From Streptomyces marianii (GTDB lineage: Bacteria > Actinomycetota > Actinomycetes > Streptomycetales > Streptomycetaceae): 64,000 nucleotides of DNA. This document shows positions 7,414 to 14,645 of this stretch, in pieces; position 1 is the stretch's first letter; every line of letters begins with the position of its first letter. Location: positions 4,386,001 through 4,450,000 of the forward strand of contig NZ_VAWE01000001.1 of the NCBI RefSeq assembly GCF_005795905.1. The letters are read 5' to 3'. Below the pieces are notes generated by a model, which saw nothing but the letters and a program-made list of their open reading frames with translations, was not told the DNA's origin and ran no database searches. The translations under genes and the position numbers were made by a program.

Positions 7414-8049
7414 GTGTCGGCCACCGTGTCTCTCGCGGCGGGTGTGTTACTTGGTCTAGTGGGTCCCGTTGCCGGAAAATGGGATAATCCCGTTTGTGTC
7501 GCCCTGAGTATTGTTTTTTCTAGCGGTTGGCCATGGGCCTGCTATGCATTACTGGTGGGCTATTTTAGCCGATCCAAAATCGAGTCGGCATTGCTCGCAT
7601 CTTTGGGATTGACTGTCGGCGTAGTCGCGTACTACCTGTTCAAGGATGCGAGCCCCTCTATTCCGGCCGGAACGGAGTTCGCCACCTCCATTCCGGAGGG
7701 AATGGAATCTGGTTCCTCCAGTGGGGGGCAAATACTCGTGTGGGGAATAGCGGCTTTCGTATTTGGTGCGCCTGTGGGGCTCGTGGGGAAAGTGGCACGA
7801 ACACCCGGAGTTGGCGGCCTTTTGTTCCGTCTGCTTGTCCCGTTAATCGCCTTTTTTGAAGCGACTCAGCGATTGAGTGTAGAGGCGGACTCGCAGGGTC
7901 CGGTTTTCGCCATGACCTGGAACGCAACTCGCGCCGCAGCATGCGTCGTCGCCGTGGCACTCATAGGACACACGGTGTGGAGTTGGCACCTTCGGCGTAG
8001 CCGAACTGACGGGCGAACGGAAGCTCCCGCGTCTGCACGGCGTCGCTGA
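7414..8049 (+). CDS. Multi-pass membrane protein, putative bacteriocin immunity/transport factor, three TTA codons
   Basis: The protein has about 211 residues with roughly five hydrophobic segments and a basic C-terminal tail. It resembles small actinobacterial integral membrane proteins (DUF6518-like), but I am not certain of the family. It lies directly downstream of the lactococcin-972-like gene, where such clusters usually encode an immunity or transport membrane protein. The GTG at 7414 has no clear ribosome-binding site. A GGGGAAGAG at 7377-7385 is instead spaced for an ATC or ATA codon at 7387/7390, and the intervening codons (IIRFTCARV) read like a natural N-terminus. Three in-frame TTA codons and lower GC than the neighbours suggest recent acquisition and dependence on the bldA tRNA. 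Confidence 0.55.
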   Translation: MSATVSLAAGVLLGLVGPVAGKWDNPVCVALSIVFSSGWPWACYALLVGYFSRSKIESALLASLGLTVGVVAYYLFKDASPSIPAGTEFATSIPEGMESGSSSGGQILVWGIAAFVFGAPVGLVGKVARTPGVGGLLFRLLVPLIAFFEATQRLSVEADSQGPVFAMTWNATRAAACVVAVALIGHTVWSWHLRRSRTDGRTEAPASARRR

Positions 8050-8279
8050 CGCCTCGTTCTGACGCTATCCATAGAGTCCGAAAATTCAGTGCTGATACGT
8101 CGCACGTTTCTGCCCTCACAAGCACGAAGCGTACGGGCATCGAGGTCGGTGGAGCGGCTTTGGTGGCTGCGTAAAGCCGTGGAGCCGACCGCCCCAGCCC
8201 CGTGCCAGGGATCCTCTCTTCGTTGGCTCGCGTCGCGCGCGTCCGGCGGCCGGGCGGAGCGGGGCGGAGACAAGAGCGT

Positions 8280-8300
8280 CGCCCGGCGCCGAGCCGGGCG
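8280..8300. terminator. GC-rich hairpin between convergent genes
   Basis: CGCCCGGC at 8280-8287 pairs with 8293-8300 around a 5-nt loop. It sits between the rightward membrane-protein gene and the leftward DUF1152 gene and may terminate both. The rest of 8050-8342 holds no gene that I can support. Confidence 0.4.
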
Positions 8301-8342
8301 CGCGGCGAGCGGAGCGAGCCCTTGAACCCGTGAAGAAGATTG

Positions 8343-9440
8343 TTACTCAGCGGCTATTGGGATGCGCCACAGTGGCGCGTCGTACTGCCCCGGCCGGCCG
8401 TTGATGAGGAGCCGTCGCAGGTCATCGAGTTGAGAGCCGCTGAGGTTTAGGGCCTCGGTGATGCGGCGGAATGTCGTGTGGGTGATGCCGCGGGCGCGGG
8501 CTTCGGCCTCGAACTGGTCGAGCTGGGGCCAGATGGCGGACGGGTCCAGAGTCGCGGGCTGCTGATCCTTGAGCCACAGGGCCTTGTTGCGCTCGTAGTC
8601 GATTTCCGAGTAGCCGCAGATTTCGCGGCTGTAGGCCTCGGCCTCGTCCAGGTGCTCTGTCGCCATGATGGCTCGGGCCAACTGGTTGCGGCTGACGGCG
8701 TCGTCCAGGTCGACCTCGTGCACTGTGGGGCTGTCGTCCGTGAGCGGTACGGGGAGCCCTGCGTCTCGGATCTCGCAGGTGCCTCGTGCACCCCTGGCCG
8801 TTGCCGCGAGGACCCCGGTCGCTTCGGACGGGTGCCACTCCAGGACCGAGCTGATTGCCTCCGCGTCGCTGGCGGTGAAGGTGTGGACGGCGGAGCCAAG
8901 CATGTCGCTCAGGTCGGCCGGCAGGAGTTCGCCGTCCAAGCCTGGCCCTGCGACCAGCAGTCGGACAGGTGCGTTCACCTGGCAGCAGGCTGCCAGGGCG
9001 AGGGAGTCGGCGAGTGGGCTCCTCAGCGTCGCTTCGTCGCCGCGAGCGAGGATGTCGCCACCCACGTCCAAGAGATCGATTGACTCGGGCTCCAAACGAC
9101 TGACCAGATCCTCGAGTTGGTGGGTGAGTCCTTCGGTTCCCTGGTAAGGGTCGAGCAGGGCGAAGGTGTGCGGGAGCTCCGCTGCCAGTCGGGGGAGTGT
9201 GGAACCTGCCGGTGCGATCGGCTGGGCCTGCGCTGGCACTCTCCACACGGCCGGGGTGAGGCGCTCCAGGCCGGTGAAGTCGGCGGGGCGCCGCGGACCC
9301 GGTAGCGGGTCGATCAGGAGGCGGTCCCATGCGTACGTGAGGATTACCGCTTGGTCCCGGTCGCCGTAGAGGGCGGCGTGGAGCATGGCGGCGGCGACTG
9401 CGTCGCCCCCTCCTCCTGCTGCGACGATCAACCGCGTCAT
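8343..9440 (-). CDS. DUF1152 domain-containing protein
   Basis: The protein has 365 residues. The N-terminus (MTRLIVAAGGGGDAVAAAML) and the DLLDVGGDILARGDE block around residue 125-140 are hallmarks of DUF1152, a family of unknown function with a glycine-rich nucleotide-binding-like start. It has no signal peptide or membrane segment. The gene is divergent from the GntR regulator at 9521, and the intergenic region carries that regulator's probable operators, so both are likely controlled together. The function in the element is unknown. It is not part of the canonical AICE transfer set and may be cargo. Confidence 0.8.
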   Translation of the reverse strand: MTRLIVAAGGGGDAVAAAMLHAALYGDRDQAVILTYAWDRLLIDPLPGPRRPADFTGLERLTPAVWRVPAQAQPIAPAGSTLPRLAAELPHTFALLDPYQGTEGLTHQLEDLVSRLEPESIDLLDVGGDILARGDEATLRSPLADSLALAACCQVNAPVRLLVAGPGLDGELLPADLSDMLGSAVHTFTASDAEAISSVLEWHPSEATGVLAATARGARGTCEIRDAGLPVPLTDDSPTVHEVDLDDAVSRNQLARAIMATEHLDEAEAYSREICGYSEIDYERNKALWLKDQQPATLDPSAIWPQLDQFEAEARARGITHTTFRRITEALNLSGSQLDDLRRLLINGRPGQYDAPLWRIPIAAE

Positions 9441-9464
9441 GCGATCAGACTACGGGTTCGCAGG

Positions 9465-9505
9465 TTGGCCACTCACCCTATAGTGGCCAAAGGCCATAGC
9501 CACTT
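9465..9505. promoter_or_regulatory. Operator cluster between divergent DUF1152 and GntR genes
   Basis: The region contains TTGGCCACT at 9465-9473, TGGCCAAAGGCCA at 9484-9496, and the half-sites AGTGGC (9482-9487) and GCCACT (9499-9504). The same AGTGGC/GCCACT half-sites form two tight palindromes at 10299-10338. They are the probable binding sites of the adjacent GntR protein, giving autoregulation. Confidence 0.6.
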
Positions 9506-9520
9506 GGACAAGGAGGGGAG

Positions 9521-10261
9521 ATGCCTCAGATCGAAGAGGCTCAGCCGAAGTATCTCCAGATCGCTCACCACATCCGTGATCAGATCCTTCGGGGAGACCT
9601 GCGGCCGGGGGACGAGGTTCCTTCGGAACGGCAGCTCGCCGCGGACTGGAAGGTGTCCCGACCCACGGCTGCACGGTCGCTGGAAGCGCTGAGCCATCAG
9701 GGCCTGGTCGAGAAGCGTCAGGGCTCGGGGACGTACGTGCGCAGCCTCGAAGTGAACCGGCGGGCGCGGGAGTTGTACGGGCGTGCTCGGCAGACCGGGA
9801 AGATCTACACGCCCGGCGAGTACGCGGTGATCACTTCCGCCGGCTGGCTGGAGGCTCCGGACCACGTCGCCGAGGCGCTGGGCCTGGTGAAGGATCGTCG
9901 AGCCGTGCACCGCCGGCGCGTGACCAACAACCAGGACGGCCCGATCACGCTGTCCACCTCGTGGTTCGCGCCGGACGTCGGCGAGCGGGCGCCCAAGCTG
10001 ACGGATCCCGAGCGGATCCAGGAAGGGACGCTGATGTACGTCGAGCGGATGACGGGGCGTCAAGGGAGCTACTCGGAGGATCGCATGTGCGCTCGGGACG
10101 CCTCCGACGAGGAGGCCACCGACCTGCGGCTGGAGCGGGGATCCGCGGTCCTCATCGTCCATCACGTGGTCTTCGACCTCCAGGACCGGCCTCTGGAGTT
10201 CGCCGAAGCCACCTACCCGCCGCACCGTTGGGCCTTCGAGCAGGGTTACCCGCTGACCTGA
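9521..10261 (+). CDS. GntR/HutC-family transcriptional regulator (KorSA-like)
   Basis: The protein has 246 residues. The N-terminal winged helix-turn-helix covers about residues 10-75, with the recognition segment SERQLAADWKVSRPTAARSL and the wing QGSGTYV. The C-terminal half is a UTRA ligand-binding domain, which defines the HutC subfamily. KorSA of pSAM2 belongs here and represses transfer functions. The gene is divergent from the DUF1152 gene, and palindromes sharing AGTGGC/GCCACT lie both upstream of it (9482-9504) and between it and the next gene (10299-10338). It therefore probably controls itself and the downstream small-gene cluster. Start ATG 9521 has a GGAGGGG site. Confidence 0.85.
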   Translation: MPQIEEAQPKYLQIAHHIRDQILRGDLRPGDEVPSERQLAADWKVSRPTAARSLEALSHQGLVEKRQGSGTYVRSLEVNRRARELYGRARQTGKIYTPGEYAVITSAGWLEAPDHVAEALGLVKDRRAVHRRRVTNNQDGPITLSTSWFAPDVGERAPKLTDPERIQEGTLMYVERMTGRQGSYSEDRMCARDASDEEATDLRLERGSAVLIVHHVVFDLQDRPLEFAEATYPPHRWAFEQGYPLT

Positions 10262-10298
10262 CGACTCGCCAATTACGCCGAACCGCTTGCGCCTTCGA

Positions 10299-10339
10299 AG
10301 TGGCTAATGCCACTATCCAGAAAGTGGCTAAGGCCACTT
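10299..10339. promoter_or_regulatory. Twin palindromic operators AGTGGC-N4-GCCACT
   Basis: Two copies lie side by side: 10299-10314 (spacer TAAT) and 10323-10338 (spacer TAAG, extended to AAGTGGC...GCCACTT). They precede the small zinc-finger gene at 10360 and overlap where its promoter should be. The half-sites match those upstream of the GntR gene, so repression by that protein is likely. Confidence 0.7.
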
Positions 10340-10359
10340 GGAGGAGAAGGGGGCACGAC

Positions 10360-10533
10360 GTGGTGAGTCGGCGGCCGGAGCCGGATGCGCGGTTAGCTTG
10401 CCGGGGGTGTCGGGGGCGTGGCTGGAAGCGCGTTGGCTCCCGGACGGTGCTGGCGCTCTCCACGGCCAATGACGGCGACCGTGCCATGTCGAAGCGGCGC
10501 TGCCTCGACTGCGACGGCAGCGGCAAGGAGTGA
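10360..10533 (+). CDS. Small zinc-finger-like protein (two CxxC pairs)
   Basis: The predicted 57-residue protein has CRGCRGRGW near residue 14 and CLDCDGSGK near residue 49. This CxxCxGxG arrangement is like the zinc repeats of DnaJ and of small proteins that commonly follow GntR genes in Streptomyces integrative elements. GTG at 10360-10362 is preceded by GGAGGAGAAGG; a second GTG follows immediately. One codon is TTA, so expression may need bldA. It ends six bases before the next ATG and supplies that gene's AAGGAG ribosome-binding site. The role is unknown; single-strand nucleic-acid or protein binding is plausible. Confidence 0.65.
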   Translation: MVSRRPEPDARLACRGCRGRGWKRVGSRTVLALSTANDGDRAMSKRRCLDCDGSGKE

Positions 10534-10539
10534 GCGCGC

Positions 10540-10977
10540 ATGGCGTACACGATCGACCGCTACCCATGCCAGGACTCGCCGCGGCTCGGAGCGATGACCC
10601 TGCATCCGGAACCCGAGTCGGTGCCCCGTGCCCGGCGCTGGTTCCGGAAGTTCATCGCTCCGTACAACCCGGCCTGCTCCGTCGACGACTGCACTCTGAT
10701 GATCTCGGAGTTGGTGACCAACGCCATCCTCTACGGGCAGGCGGACGACCCCTGGCTGGTGCGGGTCGAGTGGTACCGCGAGGGAACCGCGCTCCGCGTC
10801 GACGTGCACAACCCGGGCTTCCCCGTGAACGTGCGGGTGCGGCACCCCGAAGCGAACGACGCTCACGGACGGGGACTGCTCCTTGTCGACTCCATCGCCG
10901 ACTCCTGGCGCTCCGGTCCCAGCCGGCACGGCGGCACGGTCGTCTCCTTCGTGGTCGCCGATGCCTGGCCGGCGTGA
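10540..10977 (+). CDS. ATP-binding (HATPase_c_2) anti-sigma-factor-like protein
   Basis: The protein has 145 residues. ISELVTNAILYG (N-box of the GHKL ATP-binding fold, about residue 50) and ANDAHGRGLLLVDSIAD (G-box region) place it with the RsbW/SpoIIAB-like stand-alone ATPases that are very abundant in Streptomyces. Such proteins are usually anti-sigma kinases, but many are of unknown function. It is co-oriented with the zinc-finger gene after a 6-bp gap, in a position where AICEs often carry it. It is cytoplasmic, with no sensor domain. No sigma factor or anti-anti-sigma gene is adjacent. Confidence 0.8.
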   Translation: MAYTIDRYPCQDSPRLGAMTLHPEPESVPRARRWFRKFIAPYNPACSVDDCTLMISELVTNAILYGQADDPWLVRVEWYREGTALRVDVHNPGFPVNVRVRHPEANDAHGRGLLLVDSIADSWRSGPSRHGGTVVSFVVADAWPA

Positions 10978-11027
10978 CGGGACGGTCCACCCCTTCTACT
11001 GCCGGTGTGAAAGTGTCGCTAGGCTGG

Positions 11028-11050
11028 TTGACCAGTTGACTTGGCCAATC
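11028..11050. promoter_or_regulatory. TTGAC repeats upstream of second GntR gene
   Basis: TTGAC occurs at 11028-11032 and 11036-11040, followed by TTGGCCAA at 11041-11048. The TTGAC half-site recurs as a palindrome at 11830-11841, downstream of the GntR gene. One copy may also serve as a -35 element. These are likely operators of the GntR protein encoded at 11067. Confidence 0.5.
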
Positions 11051-11066
11051 TCGACAGGCGGCGCTC

Positions 11067-11795
11067 GTGACCTATGAAGTGGAGCCACCGAAGTACGTGC
11101 GCCTTGCGCAGACGCTTCAGCGTCGCATCGAAGACGGCACGTACGCGCCCGGCACCCGAGTGCCCAGCGAGAACCAGCTGGTGCAGACGTTCGGGATGTC
11201 CCGTCCGACCGTCGTCCGGGCCCTGGAGCTCCTGAAGCGGGACGGCTGGCTGGAGTCCCGGCAGGGATACGGGACGACCGTCCGGGGTCGCCCGGAAGTC
11301 GTCGAGCAGAAGGACCGGCGGGGGCGTGGGGCGCTTGAGCGCGACGAGTCGCACGCCGCGGGCCGCCTGATCGAAGTCGGGTATGTGCCTGTCCCACCGC
11401 GAGTCGCCTCGGCGCTCGGCCTGCCGAAGAGGACCGAGGTCCTCCTGCGCCGCTTCCTGGTGGAAGAGGACGGCGAGGCGGTTGAGCTGGTCTCGTCGTA
11501 CTTTCCCGCCGGCCTGGCGGAAGGCACTGAGCTGGGGTCCGGCGAACCCCTGAGCGGGAGTGCGCGCGAACACCTCGAAGCCCGGAAGAAGATCCGCTTC
11601 GACCATGTCGTCGAGCGCGTGTCCGCTCGGCTGCCCGACGCGGGTGAGGCCGCCGTACTGGATCTGCCGGACGGTGTTCCCGTGCTGAGCGTGCTGGTCG
11701 TGGCGTGCGACGCGTCGGGTCGGTCGTTGCAGGTCTCCGAGCTTCTGCTGCCGGCTGACCGGCAGGAACTCGAAGACACGTACCGCCTGAACTGA
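11067..11795 (+). CDS. GntR/HutC-family transcriptional regulator (second)
   Basis: The protein has 242 residues. The HTH segment PSENQLVQTFGMSRPTVVRALELL lies at about residues 33-56, with the wing QGYGTTV, followed by a UTRA domain. It is distinct from the first GntR protein of the element and is the closer match to the SCO3932-type regulator, which precedes an SCO3933-like gene and traB in the S. coelicolor elements I recall. The order is the same here. The start GTG at 11067 lies 18 bp after the TTGGCCAA motif. It probably represses its own gene and the downstream transfer module through TTGAC-type operators at 11028-11040 and 11830-11841. Confidence 0.85.
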   Translation: MTYEVEPPKYVRLAQTLQRRIEDGTYAPGTRVPSENQLVQTFGMSRPTVVRALELLKRDGWLESRQGYGTTVRGRPEVVEQKDRRGRGALERDESHAAGRLIEVGYVPVPPRVASALGLPKRTEVLLRRFLVEEDGEAVELVSSYFPAGLAEGTELGSGEPLSGSAREHLEARKKIRFDHVVERVSARLPDAGEAAVLDLPDGVPVLSVLVVACDASGRSLQVSELLLPADRQELEDTYRLN

Positions 11796-11829
11796 CCGCG
11801 GTCGAAAGCGAGTTGCCAGCGATTGCGAC

Positions 11830-11850
11830 TTGACAAGTCAACCTGTCAGG
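11830..11850. promoter_or_regulatory. TTGAC-AA-GTCAA palindrome in front of the transfer module
   Basis: The perfect inverted repeat TTGAC-N2-GTCAA (11830-11841) is followed by CCTGTCAGG (11842-11850). It lies between the GntR gene and the SCO3933-like gene and can double as a TTGACA -35 box. It is a probable operator/promoter of the transfer module. Confidence 0.55.
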
Positions 11851-11887
11851 TAGGCGGGTTGATCGACTCTCAGAAGGAGCAATCCCT

Positions 11888-12237
11888 GTGCGTGTGATCC
11901 GTGTTGACGCCTCGACCGCCACCATCCTGCTCACCGAGGCTCCGGCGCCGAAGGTGGTGACCGGCAGACCGGTGAGATCGCCAAGGACGCGGTGTCCGGC
12001 GAGGTGCTGATGACGGTCGGCGTCGTCTACATCGACGAGGGGGAGTCGTCGCTGATCCAGGTGGCGGTCCCGGAGAGCGGCGTGACCGAGGGCCTGACCG
12101 TCGGCGCCCCGGTGTCCCTTCCGGGCCTGGTGGCACGGCCGTGGCAGAGCGTGTTCAACGGTCAGGAGCGCCACGGCATCGCCTACCGGGCGACCGCCGT
12201 CGCGCCGGGAGCCTTCCCCATGGCTGAAGCGGGCTGA
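11888..12237 (+). pseudogene. SCO3933-like conserved AICE protein, frameshifted
   Basis: GTG at 11888 (AAGGAG at 11875-11880) opens VRVIRVDASTATILLTEAP. After about 22 codons the frame is lost near 11954-11959. The expected continuation DRQTGEIAKDAVSGEVLMTV is found in another frame and runs to a TGA at 12235-12237 (GHIAYRATAV-like end, actually GIAYRATAVAPGAF). The whole is the short conserved protein I know from S. coelicolor integrated elements between the GntR and traB genes. Loss of one base, or gain of two, explains the break. The function of the family is unknown. Confidence 0.75.
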
Positions 12238-12242
12238 TCGCC

Positions 12243-12971
12243 GTGACGGACCTGGTGACGTGGGCCGAGCTGGGCGGTTCGCTCGCTGTGATAGGCGGCG
12301 CCGCCTAGGCGGCCGAGCTGCTTCCCGTGCTGGTGAAGGAGATGGAAGACCGGTACGACCTGATCAAGGCCCGGCAGGGCATCGCACCCGGCACGCCCGA
12401 GGAGCTGATCACCTCGGACATCTGGGGCCTGCCGGAAAACGAACGCCCCTCCCCAATAGTGCTGTTCATCGACGAGGTGGCCGAACTCTTCCTCGTGGCC
12501 ACCAGGAAGGAGGAGGAACGGCGGGACGAGATGGTCACCCAGCTCATCCGGCTCGCCCAACTCGGCCGAGTCGCCGGGATCTACCTCGAAGTCTGCGGGC
12601 AGCGCTTCGGCGCCGAGCTGGGCAAGGGCGCGACTATGCTCCGCGCCCAGCTCACCGGCCGCGTCTGCCACCGCGTGAACGACGAAGCCTCGGCGAAGAT
12701 GGCGCTCGGCGACATCGCCCCGGAAGCCGTCCTCGAGGCGTGCGCCATCGCACCCGAACTGCCCGGCCTCGCCGTCGTCGGCGACACCTCCGGCGGCTGG
12801 TCCCGCATCCGCACCCCCTATCTCTCGCTCGCCGACACCGCGGCCATCTGCCGCGCTACGGCCGACCTCGCCCCCGACGTACCGGCCCTCGATCCCTTCC
12901 GCCCGTACCTACCGCCGATGCCGGTCGATGCGTCCGGGCCCGCGGCCGCTCCTCGCCCGGTCACCGAATAG
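12243..12971 (+). pseudogene. TraB/FtsK-SpoIIIE-like transfer protein, internally deleted
   Basis: The start GTG at 12243 gives VTDLVTWAELGGSLAVIGGAA, the usual N-terminus of the AICE FtsK-like transfer protein, and then hits TAG at 12306-12308. In the same frame it resumes with LLPVLVKEMEDRYDLI and runs to 12971. The second part holds the Walker B segment PIVLFIDEVAEL and the downstream EVCGQRFGAELGKGATMLRA and LTGRVCHRV blocks. The membrane segments and Walker A region that should lie between are missing. An internal deletion therefore joined the two ends at a stop codon. The surviving 3' part (about 215 codons from GTG 12327) cannot bind ATP normally. TraB pumps double-stranded DNA between hyphae, so conjugation by this element is probably lost. 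Confidence 0.85.
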
Positions 12972-13051
12972 GCGCACCCGCCCATGGCCGGCACGGCCGA
13001 TCCGTGCCACACCCCTACCCCTCCATGCCCGGAACCGGAAGGAGCTGTCCC

Positions 13052-13681
13052 GTGCGTGCCCTGCCCGTCCGTATCGACGCCGTACTCGTCCAGGCACTGA
13101 TCGCCGCTGCACTGTCCTTCGCCCACCTGCACGATCTGGCGCTGGCTGCGGGACAGGACGGCTGGAAGGCCTGGGCCTACCCGGTGTCCGTCGACCTGCT
13201 GTTGGTCGCGGCCTGGCGGCGGCTTCGCACCGGCGGACCGAAAGCGGCTGGATGGTGCTGGTTCCTCGTCGCACTGACCGCCTCGCTCGGCGCCAACGTC
13301 GCCACAGCCGGGCTGCTCGACCTCGACGACGTACCGGACTGGCTGCGGATCCTCGTCGCCGGCTGGCCCGCAGTCGCGTTCCTCGGCGGGACGCTCCTCG
13401 CTCACGGAGCAACCGCAGATGCCCGAGCGGACGAGCACGAGTCGGCCCCGGCGCCGGACGCGTCCGAAGAACCTATCCCGGTAGCCGAGTTGACCGCTGC
13501 GGAGTCGACATCGGCTCCGCCCTCCACGCCCCCGGTGCCACCGGCGCTCGTCACGCTCGCGCGCAAGATCGCCGACGAGCACCGCGCCCGGACCGGAACG
13601 TCCATCGACACCTCGACCCTTCGCGCCCGGCTCGGCGTGCCGCTGCCCCTGGCCGAAGCCATCTCCACCCACCTGACCTGA
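13052..13681 (+). CDS. DUF2637 membrane protein (SpdB-like)
   Basis: The protein has 209 residues from the GTG at 13052-13054, preceded by GGAAGGAG. The first about 120 residues hold three to four hydrophobic segments (ALIAAALSFAHLHDLAL, the VSVDLLLVAAW region, WFLVALTASLGANVATAG, AVAFLGGTLL), typical of DUF2637 proteins. The C-terminal part is soluble, acidic and proline-rich, and ends with a small helical domain (LRARLGVPLPLAEAIS) that may be a winged helix. DUF2637/SpdB proteins assist plasmid spread within Streptomyces mycelium. It is followed 18 bp later by a chain of four very small genes on the same strand. Confidence 0.75.
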   Translation: MRALPVRIDAVLVQALIAAALSFAHLHDLALAAGQDGWKAWAYPVSVDLLLVAAWRRLRTGGPKAAGWCWFLVALTASLGANVATAGLLDLDDVPDWLRILVAGWPAVAFLGGTLLAHGATADARADEHESAPAPDASEEPIPVAELTAAESTSAPPSTPPVPPALVTLARKIADEHRARTGTSIDTSTLRARLGVPLPLAEAISTHLT

Positions 13682-13699
13682 CCCGGAGGACATCCCCTC

Positions 13700-13894
13700 G
13701 TGCGCCCGTCCACGCTCCGCGCGCTCAAGCGCGCCGCAGAGCTGACCCGACAGAACCGCCTGACCGAAGCCGTGCTCGTCGCCGAGCCCGTGATCCTCAC
13801 CGCCGACAGCTACGAGGGCGACGAGATCTTGCGCTGGCTCGCCGACCACGTCACCGACTTCACCGGCGAAGACCCGAAGGAGACCCGCCGTTGA
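13700..13894 (+). CDS. Small conserved AICE protein of unknown function
   Basis: This helical protein of 64 residues (MRPSTLRALKRAAELTRQNR at the N-terminus) belongs to the small-gene series that always accompanies DUF2637 and SpdD genes in these elements. GTG start at 13700 with a GGAGG upstream. Its stop overlaps the TTG start of the next gene (TTGA), so translation is probably coupled. No catalytic motif is visible. Confidence 0.65.
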   Translation: MRPSTLRALKRAAELTRQNRLTEAVLVAEPVILTADSYEGDEILRWLADHVTDFTGEDPKETRR

Positions 13895-14082
13895 CCACCA
13901 ACCGCCGCTTCCGCCGCGTCGTCCGCATCGGCCCCGTCCAAGTCGCCACCTACTACGACGGCCGGGGCCGGGAGAAGCACACCGCCGCCTGCACGGCCCC
14001 GCGCTGCGGCTTCGCCACGGACTACGACAGCCGCGCCGCCGCCGAGCTGGCCGCCCGTACCCACCGCTGCGCCGTCCGCTGA
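13891..14082 (+). CDS. Mobile-element transfer protein, small, two-cysteine
   Basis: The predicted 63-residue protein runs from TTG 13891, overlapping the previous stop by four bases. It reads RFRRVVRIGPVQVATYYDGRG followed by CTAPRCGFATDYDSRAAAEL and a final HRC, a C-x4-C plus H/C set that could bind zinc. Small proteins of this type are annotated as mobile element transfer proteins in Streptomyces elements. It lies in the Spd cluster between DUF2637 and SpdD genes. Confidence 0.65.
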   Translation: MTTNRRFRRVVRIGPVQVATYYDGRGREKHTAACTAPRCGFATDYDSRAAAELAARTHRCAVR

Positions 14083-14092
14083 AGGAGCTCCC

Positions 14093-14287
14093 GTGACCGT
14101 CTCGCTGCCGCTCGTCGCCGTCCTGGGCGTCATCGCCTGGGCCGCGATCAAGTTCCTCGGCGTCCGGCTCTGGATCGCCGTGGTGATCGCCCTGTTCGGC
14201 TTCTGGCTCTCCCACACCTTCCTCGCCCCCGCCATCGAGTCCGGCACCCGTACCGGTGTCGACGTCGTCAACGGCAACCACGAGTGA
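14093..14287 (+). CDS. Small membrane protein of the Spd cluster
   Basis: The protein has 64 residues with two adjacent hydrophobic helices (LPLVAVLGVIAWAAIKFLGV and LWIAVVIALFGFWLSHTFL), so it is probably an inner-membrane hairpin. GTG 14093 follows AAGGAG by six bases. It is flanked by a transfer-protein gene and spdD. It likely works with SpdD and the DUF2637 protein in spreading the element within the mycelium. Confidence 0.65.
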   Translation: MTVSLPLVAVLGVIAWAAIKFLGVRLWIAVVIALFGFWLSHTFLAPAIESGTRTGVDVVNGNHE

Positions 14288-14301
14288 CAAGGAGGACCAC
14301 C

Positions 14302-14556
14302 GTGTTCCGCCCCAAACTGCCCGACATCCCGACTCCGCCGCCGACGGTCGCGCCTCAGCAGCCGCAGGTTTCGGCCGCCGCGGGAGGCCGATCGGTCGCC
14401 CCGTACCTGGGCGTCGGTGCCGGTGCGGTCGCCGCCGTGGTCGTCGTCGGAGTCGTGCTCACCGCGCTCCTGGCGGCGGTCGCCGTCTCGGCCGTGTCCG
14501 TGGCCATCGCCGCCGTGGTCCTGCGCTCCCTCGTCACCAGCGCGCACAAGCGCTGA
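14302..14556 (+). CDS. spdD: SpdD-like spread protein
   Basis: The protein has 84 residues from the GTG at 14302-14304 with an AAGGAGG ribosome-binding site. It has a proline-rich N-terminus (MFRPKLPDIPTPPPTVAPQQ), then a single long Val/Ala-rich transmembrane region (about residues 36-75) and a short basic end. This is the SpdD pattern of Streptomyces plasmids and AICEs. Spd proteins affect pock formation and intramycelial spread. It immediately precedes the rep gene. Confidence 0.75.
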   Translation: MFRPKLPDIPTPPPTVAPQQPQVSAAAGGRSVAPYLGVGAGAVAAVVVVGVVLTALLAAVAVSAVSVAIAAVVLRSLVTSAHKR

Positions 14557-14645
14557 CCGGCCGCCGGGGCGGCAAACGCCGCCAAGCATCCCGCCGTCCC
14601 GCCGACCGCCCCTCCCAACCGTCGCAACAGCCGAAAGGAACTCCC

